Part shown: positions 1 to 13,771 of the stretch, in pieces | Layout of the letters: each line of letters starts with the position of its first letter | Numbering within the stretch: the stretch's first letter is position 1 | NCBI GenBank assembly: GCA_003254885.1 | Contig: QANT01001820.1 | Coordinates: forward strand, 1 to 64,000 | Direction: 5' to 3' | Length of the DNA: 64,000 nucleotides | Origin: Purshia tridentata | Taxonomy: Eukaryota; Streptophyta; Magnoliopsida; Rosales; Rosaceae | Notes under the pieces: model-generated | What the model saw: the letters and a program-made list of their open reading frames with translations, nothing else | Databases searched by the model: none | What the model was told of the DNA's origin: nothing | Position numbers and translations under genes: made by a program

Positions 1-314
1 TTGCTAAATAAAATTATTTATTAATAAGTCACAACCAAGGAGTTAAATTTCGGTTTTGTGGAAATTTTGGGAAATTTTAAATTTCGACAGAAATTAAACG
101 GAAATGACGGAAATTACTAGTAAAATACGGAAATTTTGAATGAAACTTTACCATATGTTTATTTAACATATTATCTACTACTTTGATAAAAAACATTGAA
201 GAAACTAAATTATATAATGGGTTTCATATGATATAAGATGAATATAATGCGCGCTGGAGACAAATACTATACAAAAAATGGTTCACTAATTAATAATTAC
301 ATATGTTTTATTGA

Positions 315-453
315 ATAAATGCCTTAGTTTTATTTATACTATAATTTTGAATCATAAATTAAACATAAATAATCCTATAATAAAAATAAATGTCTTAGTT
401 TTATTTATACTATAATTTTAAATCATAAATTAAACATAAATAATCATGTAATA
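315..453. repeat. Two-copy tandem duplication, period 71 bp
   Basis: The block around CCTTAGTTTTATTTATAC at about 322 recurs at about 393 with a few substitutions. Both copies end in a similar AAATAATC stretch. This is a simple local duplication in AT-rich spacer. Confidence 0.8.
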
Positions 454-1459
454 ACTTGATTTGAATTTTATTAAGAATGTTAATTTATTGGTTATGGACT
501 GAAAAAGCTTAAAGAAAAGTTGAGTTGTGAGACCTAAGAAAATGTTGTTAAATTGATTTGGAGACAATAACAAGTTTTGAAGATTTATGGAACATTATTT
601 GAGGTTATGATTTTTGTTATGTGCATTATTTAAGGTTTGGAGATTCTTGGAGTGGAGACAAAATAAATGTTTGGAGATTCTTAGATATCTATTTGAGGTT
701 ATAAGGATTTTTGACGAATTAATTTAAGTAATTAAATATTTATAGAAGTTATTGAGAATTATTTAGAAATATATAAATTAAATCGAATGAGGTATGGGTA
801 ATTAAAATTTGAAGTTAAGGTGATAAAAAATGGTACAAGATGAGAGGAACCCATAGGAATTATCGAAACATTTTTTGGACTCTGATCGTTGATTGGTGAT
901 TTATTTAAAGATTTGGACAAGTATACCCTTAATATAAAAGTTTGGATTTAAGAGGAAATAATTAAATTATATCTTTATAAATTATGATTTTGGCATTGCT
1001 GAATAAAACTCAAACTCACGAGCATGTAGGCGAAAACGGATTGCGAATCGGAGTTACGTAGCTCAAATTACAAATATTTGAAGCATAAGGGCAAAATGGT
1101 AATTGCAGGTCAGATCAGATCTGGTCGTGGCCGAAATTTCGACAAATTTCGGCGGCGAAAAATTAATAAGTTGTTGTTAAAATTTCCATACCCCCAAAAA
1201 ACGAAATTTAATACCTTGGATATGACAAAAGCTGAAAGAAGCTTTTGAGCTACAGATTATGGCACCATGAGTTCTTAATTCTTAATTCGACCATATTTAA
1301 TATTCATGAATGCACCCCCCATCATTTTTTAATTTTGTAAGTTGAAACAGACTAACAAGTAAATGTGCTTCCCCTCTTAAACTAGAAATTAAATAATGAT
1401 TACAATACTCTATTAATATAGTTTTTTTTATCAGACCCCAACCAACCAAAGCTAATTTA

Positions 1460-1698
1460 GGGCATGTTTGGCACTGCTTCTTAGAAGCGTTTTTGTTTAG
1501 TAGTGCTTTTGCTAAAAACGGTTCTGCAAAAAAGCATATACAAATTTTTATAAAAATCTTAAGTGGTTCATGCAAAAACATTTGAAGTGTTTCTTGATGA
1601 AAGTATCTGTCAGGGGCTTTTCAAAAAATCACTTAAAAGCGTTTTTATAACTCAAAAACACTTATATATATTTTTGCCAAACACTACCAAACAAACCC
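1460..1698. mobile_element. Short non-autonomous DNA transposon (hAT-like MITE)
   Basis: The left end reads GGGCATGTTTGGCACTGCTT. The reverse complement of the right end reads GGGTTTGTTTGGTAGTGTTT, so the element has imperfect terminal inverted repeats of about 20 bp. The flanking 8-mers CTAATTTA and TTAATTTG match at six of eight positions, as expected for an aged 8-bp hAT target duplication. The inside has many AGCGTTTTT/AAAACGCT-like pieces and no open frame. Confidence 0.6.
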
Positions 1699-1816
1699 TT
1701 AATTTGTCATAACTTCATAAGCCAATATAATACATTGGTTACTGGTTACATATGTATTTATACGTGTTATTATGTGTTATAATTGTATAAAGAAACTTGA
1801 AAAGATAAAAAGTTAT

Positions 1817-1824
1817 TATATAAA
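1817..1824 (+). promoter_or_regulatory. Candidate TATA box of the ROP gene
   Basis: TATATAAA lies about 225 bp before the ROP start codon. It would give a leader of roughly 190 nt, including the CT-rich stretch near 1910-1925. The transcription start was not measured. Confidence 0.35.
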
Positions 1825-2041
1825 GAAAGAAAAAAAATAAAGCAACAACAATAACAAAAAGTTAAAGAACACCTATTGGCAAAGTAAATGAGTGAGAATC
1901 ATGTGATCTGCCTCTCTCTCTCTCCCGCCGAATCAAAAAGCCATAAGCTTTGTGTATATCCCAACAACAACTGCCCCTTTGTTCTGTGTGCGTGTTTATG
2001 CGTGTTTTTAGCTCCGAGTGTATTTCTTGGGTTGGTTTTCA

Positions 2042-4865
<2,824 letters not shown>

Positions 4866-5808
4866 AAACATCTACCGCATCGCCTCCATCTTGATCATTC
4901 ATGATTCATGTGCCACTTCGAGGCTCTCTTCACTGCTGTTAGGATCCTGTGAATTTTATTATGCACGGAATGTTTAAAGTATAAATGCACAACAGTTTTA
5001 TCTGACTTCCTTTTTTTGTATTTTTGTGTATTCCATATTACGTTCTTTATACATAACAAGAAGATGGAAAGCCTTGTAGCATCGAACGAACTTTGTTTTT
5101 TGCGCTCATTGTAAAGAATTGAAGTTTAAAGACTACAGTTGCAGGAGGGAAATTGCACCTAGTCTTAACTGCTTCATTAGTGCTATTTCATTTGCAAATT
5201 TATTCTCCGTGTAAAATGATGATGCCTTTGTTTCAATATATTTTAAGAAAATGAACTTGGAGAAATCCTCTTAAATTGCACGTTAAGACTTGAGGGAGAC
5301 ATTTTCAGCTTTTCTCCAATTACCAGATTGGTACCTTGTATAAGCAAGCACCATGCGGAGGCATTCTTGGCCTCATTACTTCCAAATCTTCATGGTTTGC
5401 ATCTCTCATGCTAGGGAGGATGGTTCAATTGACCCATACTACTGCATAGTCACCTCTGCCACTGGTTGGTTTCATGAAGAAAAAAAAAGAGACAAGATTT
5501 TCATGTTTCTTTAAGTGTGGGAAACTCGTGTGTGTGTGTGTGTGTGCGTGAGAGAGAGAGAAAGAGAGTATTGATTATTAGTGTATTGATTATTCTCTAG
5601 CAAAACCACAAAGCCACCATAAGACTTACTGAAAACACACACAAAACCGTCATCATTCATGAAAAGATTACAAGTTGTACCTTTACTCCATAACAAAATT
5701 GAATCACTGCAAGTTTCTAGTTCTACACGAAGAAAAAGAAGACAGCATCAGCAGTGAACCAACATATCCAATACATAGTGCCTCTAGGGTTGGACAGAAT
5801 GGAAGTTA
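4866..5808. other. Convergent 3' spacer between ROP and L47
   Basis: This holds the 3' regions of two converging genes. A (GT)n run at about 5528-5546 passes into a GA-rich run to about 5567. No other gene is visible. Confidence 0.6.
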
Positions 5809-7517
5809 TCATATTGCATTTATCATCCTCTTCATCTCAGCAGACCTCCTGGGATCAGGTTCTTCAATTGCTCTCTCAGTGAGTACATGCTTAATACGAC
5901 ACATTGACTTCCTCACCTGCATTTCATGATGACATTAGTAACATGAAATCAGTAATGGCAATAGTATTTCCGGGTAGAAGAAAGAAAAACTTGACCACAA
6001 CAACAAAGAAAATTCTGAATGATAGTAATATCTATAGTTCCTTCTTTCTTTTTTATTTGGAAACACTCTGAAGCAACCAAAAACATAACTGAAAAACAAC
6101 TTTAATGTGCTACTTCAACAGTACAACTCATAGTATTTCACATCAAAATGCAAGTGGCATCATCCCAACATCTAATACTCAAAAGCAGAGAATCCAATGT
6201 TAAGAAATAGTTGGCTGCAACTTGGTTCTAGCATGAGCATAGTTTATTGGTTTCCTTAAAGTTTAATAATAAATGGAATAGCCAAGTCATGATACTGGTT
6301 TTTACAAGCAAACTATATGGATATCACCCAACAGACTGAACAAATAGACAAAAAGAATTATTGAGAATTTTGCAGCAATTTCAAGTCATAATATGAGTTG
6401 AAAGAAGGAAAGGAAACAAACCAGTTTTCATGTAAAACAACATTTTTTAAAAACTTCCCAACTATTTCTTTGTAGGAATAATCCAAAAAATGGTTAAAAG
6501 AGAGGGTCATACTTTGGGAATGCGCTCAGGATTAGGAAACCGAAGGTTCTGTGCTTGAAGCATCTGGCGTTGAGTCATCAGCATGTTTTTCTCCTTAAGC
6601 AGAACATACCATAGCTTATTGAGATCATCCCAAGACTTCAGACGCAGTTCAGCTGCCTTCCAACTTCGACCTGACAGCAATAGAGGTATCAAAAATTGAA
6701 AAAGCTGCAATATCTATCAATGAAGCAATAAAGATTGCATCAAATAGTGTTGTAGAAATGCATCAACATCAGAAAATCAAATAGAAAGTTGAATTATGTA
6801 AAAAAAGTCTCAGAATGAGTAAAAATAATTTGCAAGGATAGAGGTTAGAAGAAAAAATGCATTATATACCGATTGAGAAGTGAACATATTGTAGGAGAAC
6901 TACTAATAACTAATAACATTTAAAGTAATGCTTAGACTCTATATATTTTCTGTGCATAACTTGCAAAAAAATGAGACGATTAAATGAAACACCTGGGACA
7001 TGTGCCCATTGACCCACCCCATGATTGATTCTAAAATTTCTCTTACAATATTGAGTGTTTAATAACTTGAAAATCATAAAGGGAGCACACCCTCTTCCTA
7101 CAACTCAAGTCAAATGTTTTATGCCCTTTGTTGTTGAAACTCTATCCAGTCCTCAATTATCAGTCTTTTTACAGATTAGAATCCAAATAACAACTCGATT
7201 TCCACATACAATATCTAATGACGTATCTGATATTGAAAAGGACTTGTTAATAAAAGCAACTTCTTTCAACACAAGCATGAAAATTAAGAGTATAATCAAA
7301 TAGCCGAATTAATAAGGGTGATGAACAACCAGAAGCAATGGAAATGAAATGTACCGTAGACAACTGGCTTCTCTTCATCTGCGCTTCTATCTGCCTCAAA
7401 GAACTGCTCAAGAGGGTTGTGTCCTATTGTCCTGGCCGTAGAAGCCGCCGCAGTAGAAGTCTCTGATTTAGCTGCAGCAAACAGTGTTCTCCTAAAATAC
7501 CTTGACACCAACAACAT
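5809..7517 (-). CDS. MRPL47: Mitochondrial large ribosomal subunit protein L47 (uL29m)
   Basis: Mitoribosome large-subunit protein of the MRP-L47/uL29 family. Three exons on the minus strand: 7355-7517, 6513-6670, 5809-5916; 142 residues. The core reads [20 protein letters not shown], then [27 protein letters not shown] and [20 protein letters not shown], the family signature. The N-terminus ([19 protein letters not shown]) is rich in Arg, Ser and Ala and lacks acids for the first 18 residues, as in a mitochondrial presequence. The ATG at 7517 was chosen because the open frame further upstream has no ATG and the position fits the known presequence length. The gene converges with ROP. Confidence 0.93.
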
Positions 7518-8149
7518 TGTGCTCAGTTTGCTGCGTAACAGTGCCACACGATTAGAAATCAAAATGGCAGCAACCAGAGACTCTTAGTTGGAGACAAGAC
7601 TCAGACTACTCATACTGAAACCAACCACAAAAACTCATTTGGGCTTCGCAAACACTAAAAACGCATTTGGGCACTTGCAGAAACTACTAAAGAAAAGAAA
7701 AGAAAAGAAAACAATACCTACATCCAAGCGATGAAGAGCTACTGTTTAACAATATAGATAATGGGCAGAAGGAAATATGAGGAAAACTCATAAACCACTT
7801 ACGTGTGGAGGTCACGGCGGCGTTTTGGGGGGCTCCTGACGCTGGTTCGTTGTGGAAGAAGACTGTAAGGGGCCACTGGCTGTGGCAAACTCGGAGCCTT
7901 TCTCGTCGTTTGGGGGTTGCGGGTAATTGGGTTTGATATGGATGCCGAATAGGACCAAACAAGACAAGAGAAGGCCCAATGGATCGAAAAAAGGCTAGCA
8001 TTGGGCCGGGATAGATTGGATAAAGGCCCATTTATGTCATTAGAGTCCAACATGCTTGAGCTATTACGATGACGCCCAAAAATGCCCTACAACTAAACCC
8101 ATCATCATAACTCATAAGTATTCGGCAACACTAATTCTTTGATGAGGCA

Positions 8150-8240
8150 TACCCTATGCAGTATTCTCTCACAATGAGGTGAGCCTCATGCATTGTGGGT
8201 TCCATCTCATTGTGAGAGGATGCACAATAGGAAAGAATCT
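8150..8240. mobile_element. Fold-back element with 13-bp perfect inverted repeat core
   Basis: CTCTCACAATGAG at 8166-8178 is exactly complementary to CTCATTGTGAGAG at 8206-8218, separated by 27 bases. Weaker complementarity continues outward (ATGCAGTATT against GATGCACAAT). It could be a small MITE core or a transcribed hairpin; no target duplication was identified. Confidence 0.5.
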
Positions 8241-8731
8241 CTCTGTTTAACAATTATGGCCAAAATTTTGAGTGACTTAGTATTTTAGTTTGAAATTGTG
8301 TGGATTTTTAAAAAATAAATGACAAACACATCTTGCAAAAGATTATTTAGCATGTCCAAAGAATCGAGTTGATTCTAATTAAAATTCAATAATGCTAGAG
8401 ATCCAAAACTTAAATCTTAAATTTAAATCTCAAATACACATGTCAGTGTTTTACTTGTAGTAAAATTAATAATTCTTATGGTGAATCATATATGAATCAA
8501 TAAAGTACTGATATATTTATCTAACAATACTCATTAAAATTAAGTGTAACTTATTTTTGCTATTTTTTGTTAGAGATCTTTCGTGAATTTATTTTTAGAA
8601 TTCAATACAATGCGTTGAAGAATTGCTATCATAGATCACAACTCAATTGCATAGCAATTTTTCTTTCCTTTTTTTTATTCGGCCATGTATATATGAGTAT
8701 CTCATAGCAATAATTTTAAAGTATAAATATG

Positions 8732-8784
8732 GGGACCTAGAATATACTTTTTTTTTTTTTGGCCAAGGGACCTAGAATATACTT
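8732..8784 (-). mobile_element. Micro-retroposon tail, site A
   Basis: The 18-bp repeat GGGACCTAGAATATACTT occurs at 8732-8749 and 8767-8784 without a mismatch. Between them is only T(11)GGCCAA. Read on the minus strand it is TTGGCC followed by a poly(A) run and a target-site duplication, which is the layout of a retroposon insertion truncated almost to its tail. Confidence 0.7.
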
Positions 8785-8890
8785 AGCTTTCCTTTTTCTT
8801 AATTGTGAATGTGATCTAAGTGAAAGAGATGGAGTAACCACTCAAACTAGGCCAATAAAAAGGGCAAGAGAAAAGAAGAGAAAAAGCACC

Positions 8891-8934
8891 AAACAACCAT
8901 CTCTCTTTTTTTGGCCAAGAAACAACCATCTCTC
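8891..8934 (-). mobile_element. Micro-retroposon tail, site B
   Basis: The 15-bp repeat AAACAACCATCTCTC at 8891-8905 and 8920-8934 is perfect and encloses T(7)GGCCAAG. It has the same insert core and orientation as site A, 107 bp away. Confidence 0.7.
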
Positions 8935-11131
8935 ATCAAATCAAAAAAGTCTTAAAAAGCCCAAATAATTTGGTATCATGCATCATGTGGTCCCTGCATG
9001 GATTCTAAGGTTGGGTGATATGAGTATCCCATAAAGAACTCTGATAGCAACACCCACGTTCTGTCTCTTGGATTTCACTTCATGCACCTTCCCTCACTCT
9101 CTCCTATTCTAATTTCAATTAGTTCTAGTTTGTTTCGACCATCTCAAATTATTAAGTTGGTTATTTTCAGATCATTAAACAATAGTCTACTAAAATTTCG
9201 ATAAATTATTATCGAATGGTATAAATATACAAAAGAGTTCGATAGCTGGCCACTGAAATAAACTATAAATATTTTGGTAAATTATTATCGAATGACCAAA
9301 TGGTAGTGAATTTAGTAATTCATGATGGTCTCGGAATAGGATGGACCTTTCAATTATTTTCATCATTATCCTTTTATGCTTTCAAACATTTCCACCATTT
9401 TATAATACTATGGTTTCTCCAAGCACACCAGTTTTCTCAATCTTAATCTTCAATTGAGGTTAGGTGGTTTGAACCCATTACTTTAAAGCTCCCACCAATA
9501 TGATTTTGACATCTCATATTTGGTATATACAAGTTGATAGAGAGATTGATAGCTTACAAAGAAAAGGACAAAGTTACTCAGCTCCATGATTCCATCCTCT
9601 ATTATATATATATATTTGAAAGTTCAATTGCTTGTACTAAATTAATTGTTTACCTTTTTCTAATATTGCCAAAGTTGTTCGTGGACCAATCAATATGCAT
9701 ATCTACAAATCTTTCAATATATGGCACAATTGTAGCTATCATGTGGGTGTAGAAATTTGAGCTAATATAATGATTAAAGGCAACTTTTTTAAATGTGATG
9801 TAATTTTTATTTAATGTTATCATTGCCTTTTTTCAATCTTTGGACATAAATTAAGAATTAATCTTTCCTTAATCTTCGCAATTATGATGCCAACACCACA
9901 TGATGCCATTTGAATTTTCCTTTCCCCTGTTTTTATGCAGAAAAGGCTTGGCTCCACAACCCTTTTTCACTTTTCACTGAATATTAATTTTTCATAAATT
10001 GAATAATATTAGGAGAGAGAATACTCTTAATTACCGAATGCCTAAAGATAAATGTTTTTTAATTACTTGAACTTCATGCACTACCATGTAAAATGTTTTG
10101 AATCAATATAGGTTTGATCCATCCAATTTCTTTTAAATAAGTGTAATTAAGATGGACTACATAATATACATATGTGTACATAGAGATTGTCCTTGGGTGA
10201 TCAAAAAAAACCTCAGAGTATTCCTGTGCAACATATATGATGTGTTATATTCCAAAATATATTTTCTCAAACAAATAATATAAAGTGAATAGTGCCAAAA
10301 AGACGCACATTCAAACAAAACAATTAGTGTTTTGGGGATGGTTCCATTCACATAGACATAGTCTCACATAGACAAGCCTTTATTATTTTAATTCATTCTT
10401 TATGTATTTTTTGACTTTCAAATAGATCTCCACAATTTTCAGTTTGGCAGGCTACATTCAATGAATTTTTACCCCCTTAATAGTTAAAACTCTGTTTCTT
10501 AGTGGTTCAAAATTTTCTATTTTCACTGTAAATTTTTTTTATCTTTGTACAAAAATTATGAAACGTACAGACCTGCACGTTTTTGGTTAAAAATTTGGAC
10601 CAATCAGGGAATATACAGTACAAAGTCAGAAAATTAAATCACAATATTGACTGCCTGCTATTTTAAGAAGTTGAATCCAGCAGGTATAACAGTTACTCTA
10701 ACAATTAATTACTTTTTACAGTTGATGAGTCGAACCGTTAATTTAATAGCAATATACTTTTTTGTCCAGACAGTGACAATTAATTATCTGAAATTAGCCA
10801 TTTAACATCTTCAAAATCGTGTATGCAAATGATTTATATACATGAATAATGTTATTTGTATCATGTACATGAGTATATCTTTTATTGTTTAATATTTGTA
10901 CCCACCACAACAAAAAAGAAAAAGAAAAAGAAATGTATCCAACTATATATACATACAATCCTTTTAATTGTAACAAAAATGATAGAGATATCACATTTTT
11001 AGTACCAGCCACATGTGCTTCTCTAATAAAGGTTGAAGGCAATTATATAAGTAGGCTCTACGACCTTCCAACTCTATTAAAGAAATAGTATACATATATT
11101 ACCACAAATATGACTTTATTATTACCATTAT

Positions 11132-11407
11132 GGCTAAATTTTTCTTTTTATTCATTTAGTTTGTGTTAAGTATCATTTTGATATTTGTTTGATTTTGATT
11201 ATATAGTTTATACACAGTTGCAATTCAAGAACACGTTAACATTTTTTTTATTAATTTGTTATTGAATTGCTAATGGTGTATAAAGCATATGACCAAAATC
11301 ATAATAGTTTGTAAAGTACTTGACTAAAAATGCAACGAATTTAACGATTTAATAAAATAAATATTGTGAACAATTGAAACTAAAAGGACTAAAGTATAAT
11401 TTGACCT
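11132..11407. mobile_element. Long-TIR MITE, copy 1 (AGGTCAAATT family)
   Basis: The right end, read on the minus strand, begins AGGTCAAATTATACTTTAGT. The left end begins GGCTAAATTTTTCTTTTTAT, a degenerate inverted match. The same terminal sequence occurs at 22848-23197. No open frame or clear target duplication was seen. Confidence 0.4.
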
Positions 11408-12431
11408 AAACTACATAAACTAAAAGTGACATTTGCCCATCTCTTAATGTAAGTTTTATTTTGAGTTGACAAGAGTTGTAAAGAAGTGCACAAAATAAAT
11501 AATTTTGGTAAACATTTGATTTGGTGGTAAATGAGAATATCCATTTGGCATCTCCAAAACTGTGCCTGGAATGGGTTTAGACATTGACTTTTGAGGTTAC
11601 CTTGTACAATTAGGATACAGACTTAGGAAAACAAAACGTAATGCATGAGCCTATGAGCTGTGTGTGTGGTGTGGGTAAACTAATGACTAATGGGTTTGCT
11701 TAGAAAAGAAAAATAAATTGAATTGGAGCAGGAAAATTTGAAGTTGGAATATTTAGTGAAGGAAGGGACAGAAAAGCAGGGATTGGGGGGAAATGGGAAT
11801 TGACTGGAATTAGGGATAAGAGAATTTTGTCGACTGTCCTTCCTTTCACTATTGGCCTCCCCAATATTCCCCTTCTGCAGGCACCATGTGATTATTGTCT
11901 TCCACATGCCCATATTACCCTTCCCTTTTTCATGAAATTTCTCTAAACAAATCTGAAAAACAAATGTCAAAACAAAATAAAAAGAGGGAATAATGTGTCA
12001 TGTAATGTAAGTTATGTAACTACTATTATACTTTTAATACACATAGCATAAATAATATAGATCTGCTAAAAATAACTACTTAATATATTTTAGTTTGTTA
12101 CAAACAAAGTTATCTGAGGAAATAGATATTCAATTTCTAAACTTGAATATGAAGTAAATGTCAACTACTACTAAACTTATAAACCATGCCCTTACACTAT
12201 ATATTATTTACTATTTTTGCTATTATGTGAGTAATGGTCGTTTTATGTTTCTCTTAAAGTATAATTGTTAACCTCGTCTCAACAAGAATTTTATAATCTA
12301 CTGTGTTGATTAGCATGTTTTATTTATAAATACAAACAAATAATGATATATATTTTTAAGTTTATTATTATAATATTCCGTATTTTTTTGGTGAAAATTA
12401 ACATTTGCTATCGAAGGTTCAAAACTTAACC

Positions 12432-12792
12432 AACCTAAATAAAACATGTTGTTAATAAAGTAGTCCAGTTATAAAAATATCCAGCATTCAAGTTTGGTTT
12501 CCTTTCTCCAATTAAAAAAAAAAAAAACCTAAATAAAACAATGTTAAACAATTCAAAGTTTAGAGCTCTGACCGTCTCTGATGTGGTCCACAATTCATCT
12601 CTAACCTATGTTACACTTTTTAATTTCTTAAGGGTATTAACGTCTTTTAATCAATTACGAAATAAAAAAAACCCTAAATAAAACAATGTTAGAGCTCTGA
12701 CCGTCTCTGATGTGGTCCACAATTCATCTCTAACCTATGTTACACTTTTTAATTTCCTAAGGGTATTAACGTCTTTTAATCAATTACGAAAT
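12432..12792. repeat. Nested direct repeats: AATAAAACAATGTT unit and a 102-bp duplication
   Basis: A block starting AGAGCTCTGACCGTCTCTGA occurs at 12562-12663 and 12691-12792 with about one mismatch. The linker between them (AAAAAAAACCCTAAATAAAA and CAATGTT) also matches the sequence just before copy 1, and a third related piece lies at 12432-12450. The middle piece follows a 14-A run at about 12514-12527. A poly(A)-tailed insertion followed by tandem duplication could explain the layout. Confidence 0.65.
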
Positions 12793-13448
12793 CGTGGTGC
12801 ATCCCTCAAGGGACGTTGATAACTGGGATTGACATTGCCAAGGCAGTTTCCTTTATCTGACACGACGCAAGCTCAAGCGGCGTCGTTTACTCCTCCGACT
12901 TATGTTCAATAACTCGTGCCTGGACAATTTCATTTCTAACCTCCTCGGCCTGTTTGCACAGCTGAACTACACTGAGAAAACAAACAAAAAAGAAAAAAAC
13001 ATAAATTTAATAAATAAATTATATTATTCTACTGAGCAGCCGAGCTTAATAAATAATGTTTGTTAAGGGTGTATCTTCATGGTAGAAGAAACTGTGTACA
13101 GTGTAGCTACTAAAGAGAGAGAGAGAAAGTCAGAAACTTTACTTTGTAGAGAGAGAGTGTGGGGAAAACAAAAGAGAAATTTTGCTGCTTTGAACATTTT
13201 ATATCATTCACTTCCTTTTTTATCATTTACATTCAACTCTATCTTCACCTGCTCTCTTATACAGTGACTTCACACCTCCTGTGCCGTTTCTTAGCTGTGT
13301 TTTGCTAAGCTAAACACCTGGATTTGCTTGGCTCACTCTACCCATTTCGAGTGAACAGCTTTAGGTTGTGGGGTATATGGGTTTTTGACTTTAAAGCCTC
13401 CCACTTTCAATTTTGGCTTTTGCTTTGCTTCTGCAGCTAGCTAAAAGG

Positions 13449-13760
13449 TACTTTCTTGCTTATCTTTTTCTATTATTTTCAAGTGCAATTATTTAGCCTA
13501 TTTTGCTCACTATATGAAGCTTCTGTTTGCACTATCATTTTCTGTTTTCTTTTTTTCTTATTCACACAGTTGCCATCTCTATTATTTGGTAGTCTAGTTT
13601 AGTGGGTATACATGTGGGTGGTTCAATCTTTTCGGTCATCATTCTGTTGACTGTTTTCTGCTCATTTTTGTGAGTTTATGCTAGATTTGGGATCTGGGTT
13701 TTGCTTAGATTGGGGTTTCATAGTGCTTCTGGTGTTTATTCTAGTGAAAGAGAGCAAGCT
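13449..13760 (+). other. Probable 5' UTR intron of the NAT6-like gene
   Basis: CTAAAAG|GTACTTTC near 13448 looks like a donor at the end of a leader that includes the GA-rich stretch at 13113-13127. The coding ATG at 13772 lies after a candidate acceptor near 13760. The exact acceptor is uncertain. Confidence 0.4.
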
Positions 13761-13771
13761 GTAGAGAATTA

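Larger units (their letters stand above)
1..2041. other. AT-rich spacer upstream of the ROP gene
   Basis: No coding region could be supported here. It holds a 71-bp tandem duplication (about 315-453), a possible MITE (1460-1698) and the presumed ROP promoter. The stretch 830-1160 has a more balanced composition and could be a decayed retroelement piece, but no terminal repeats or coding motifs were seen. Confidence 0.6.
7518..13771. other. Long spacer with mobile-element remnants
   Basis: About 6.2 kb without a supported coding gene, apart from the non-coding leader of the transporter gene at its right end. Contents listed separately: a fold-back element near 8.2 kb, two micro-insertions near 8.75 and 8.9 kb, a long-TIR element at 11.1-11.4 kb and a duplicated block at 12.5-12.8 kb. 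A weak pair of related segments (TAAATTATTATCGAATG) lies near 9.20 and 9.27 kb. Confidence 0.6.

Noticed and set aside
830-1160. LTR retrotransposon fragment
   Set aside because: Composition suggested it, but no terminal repeat pair, primer-binding site or polymerase motif was found.
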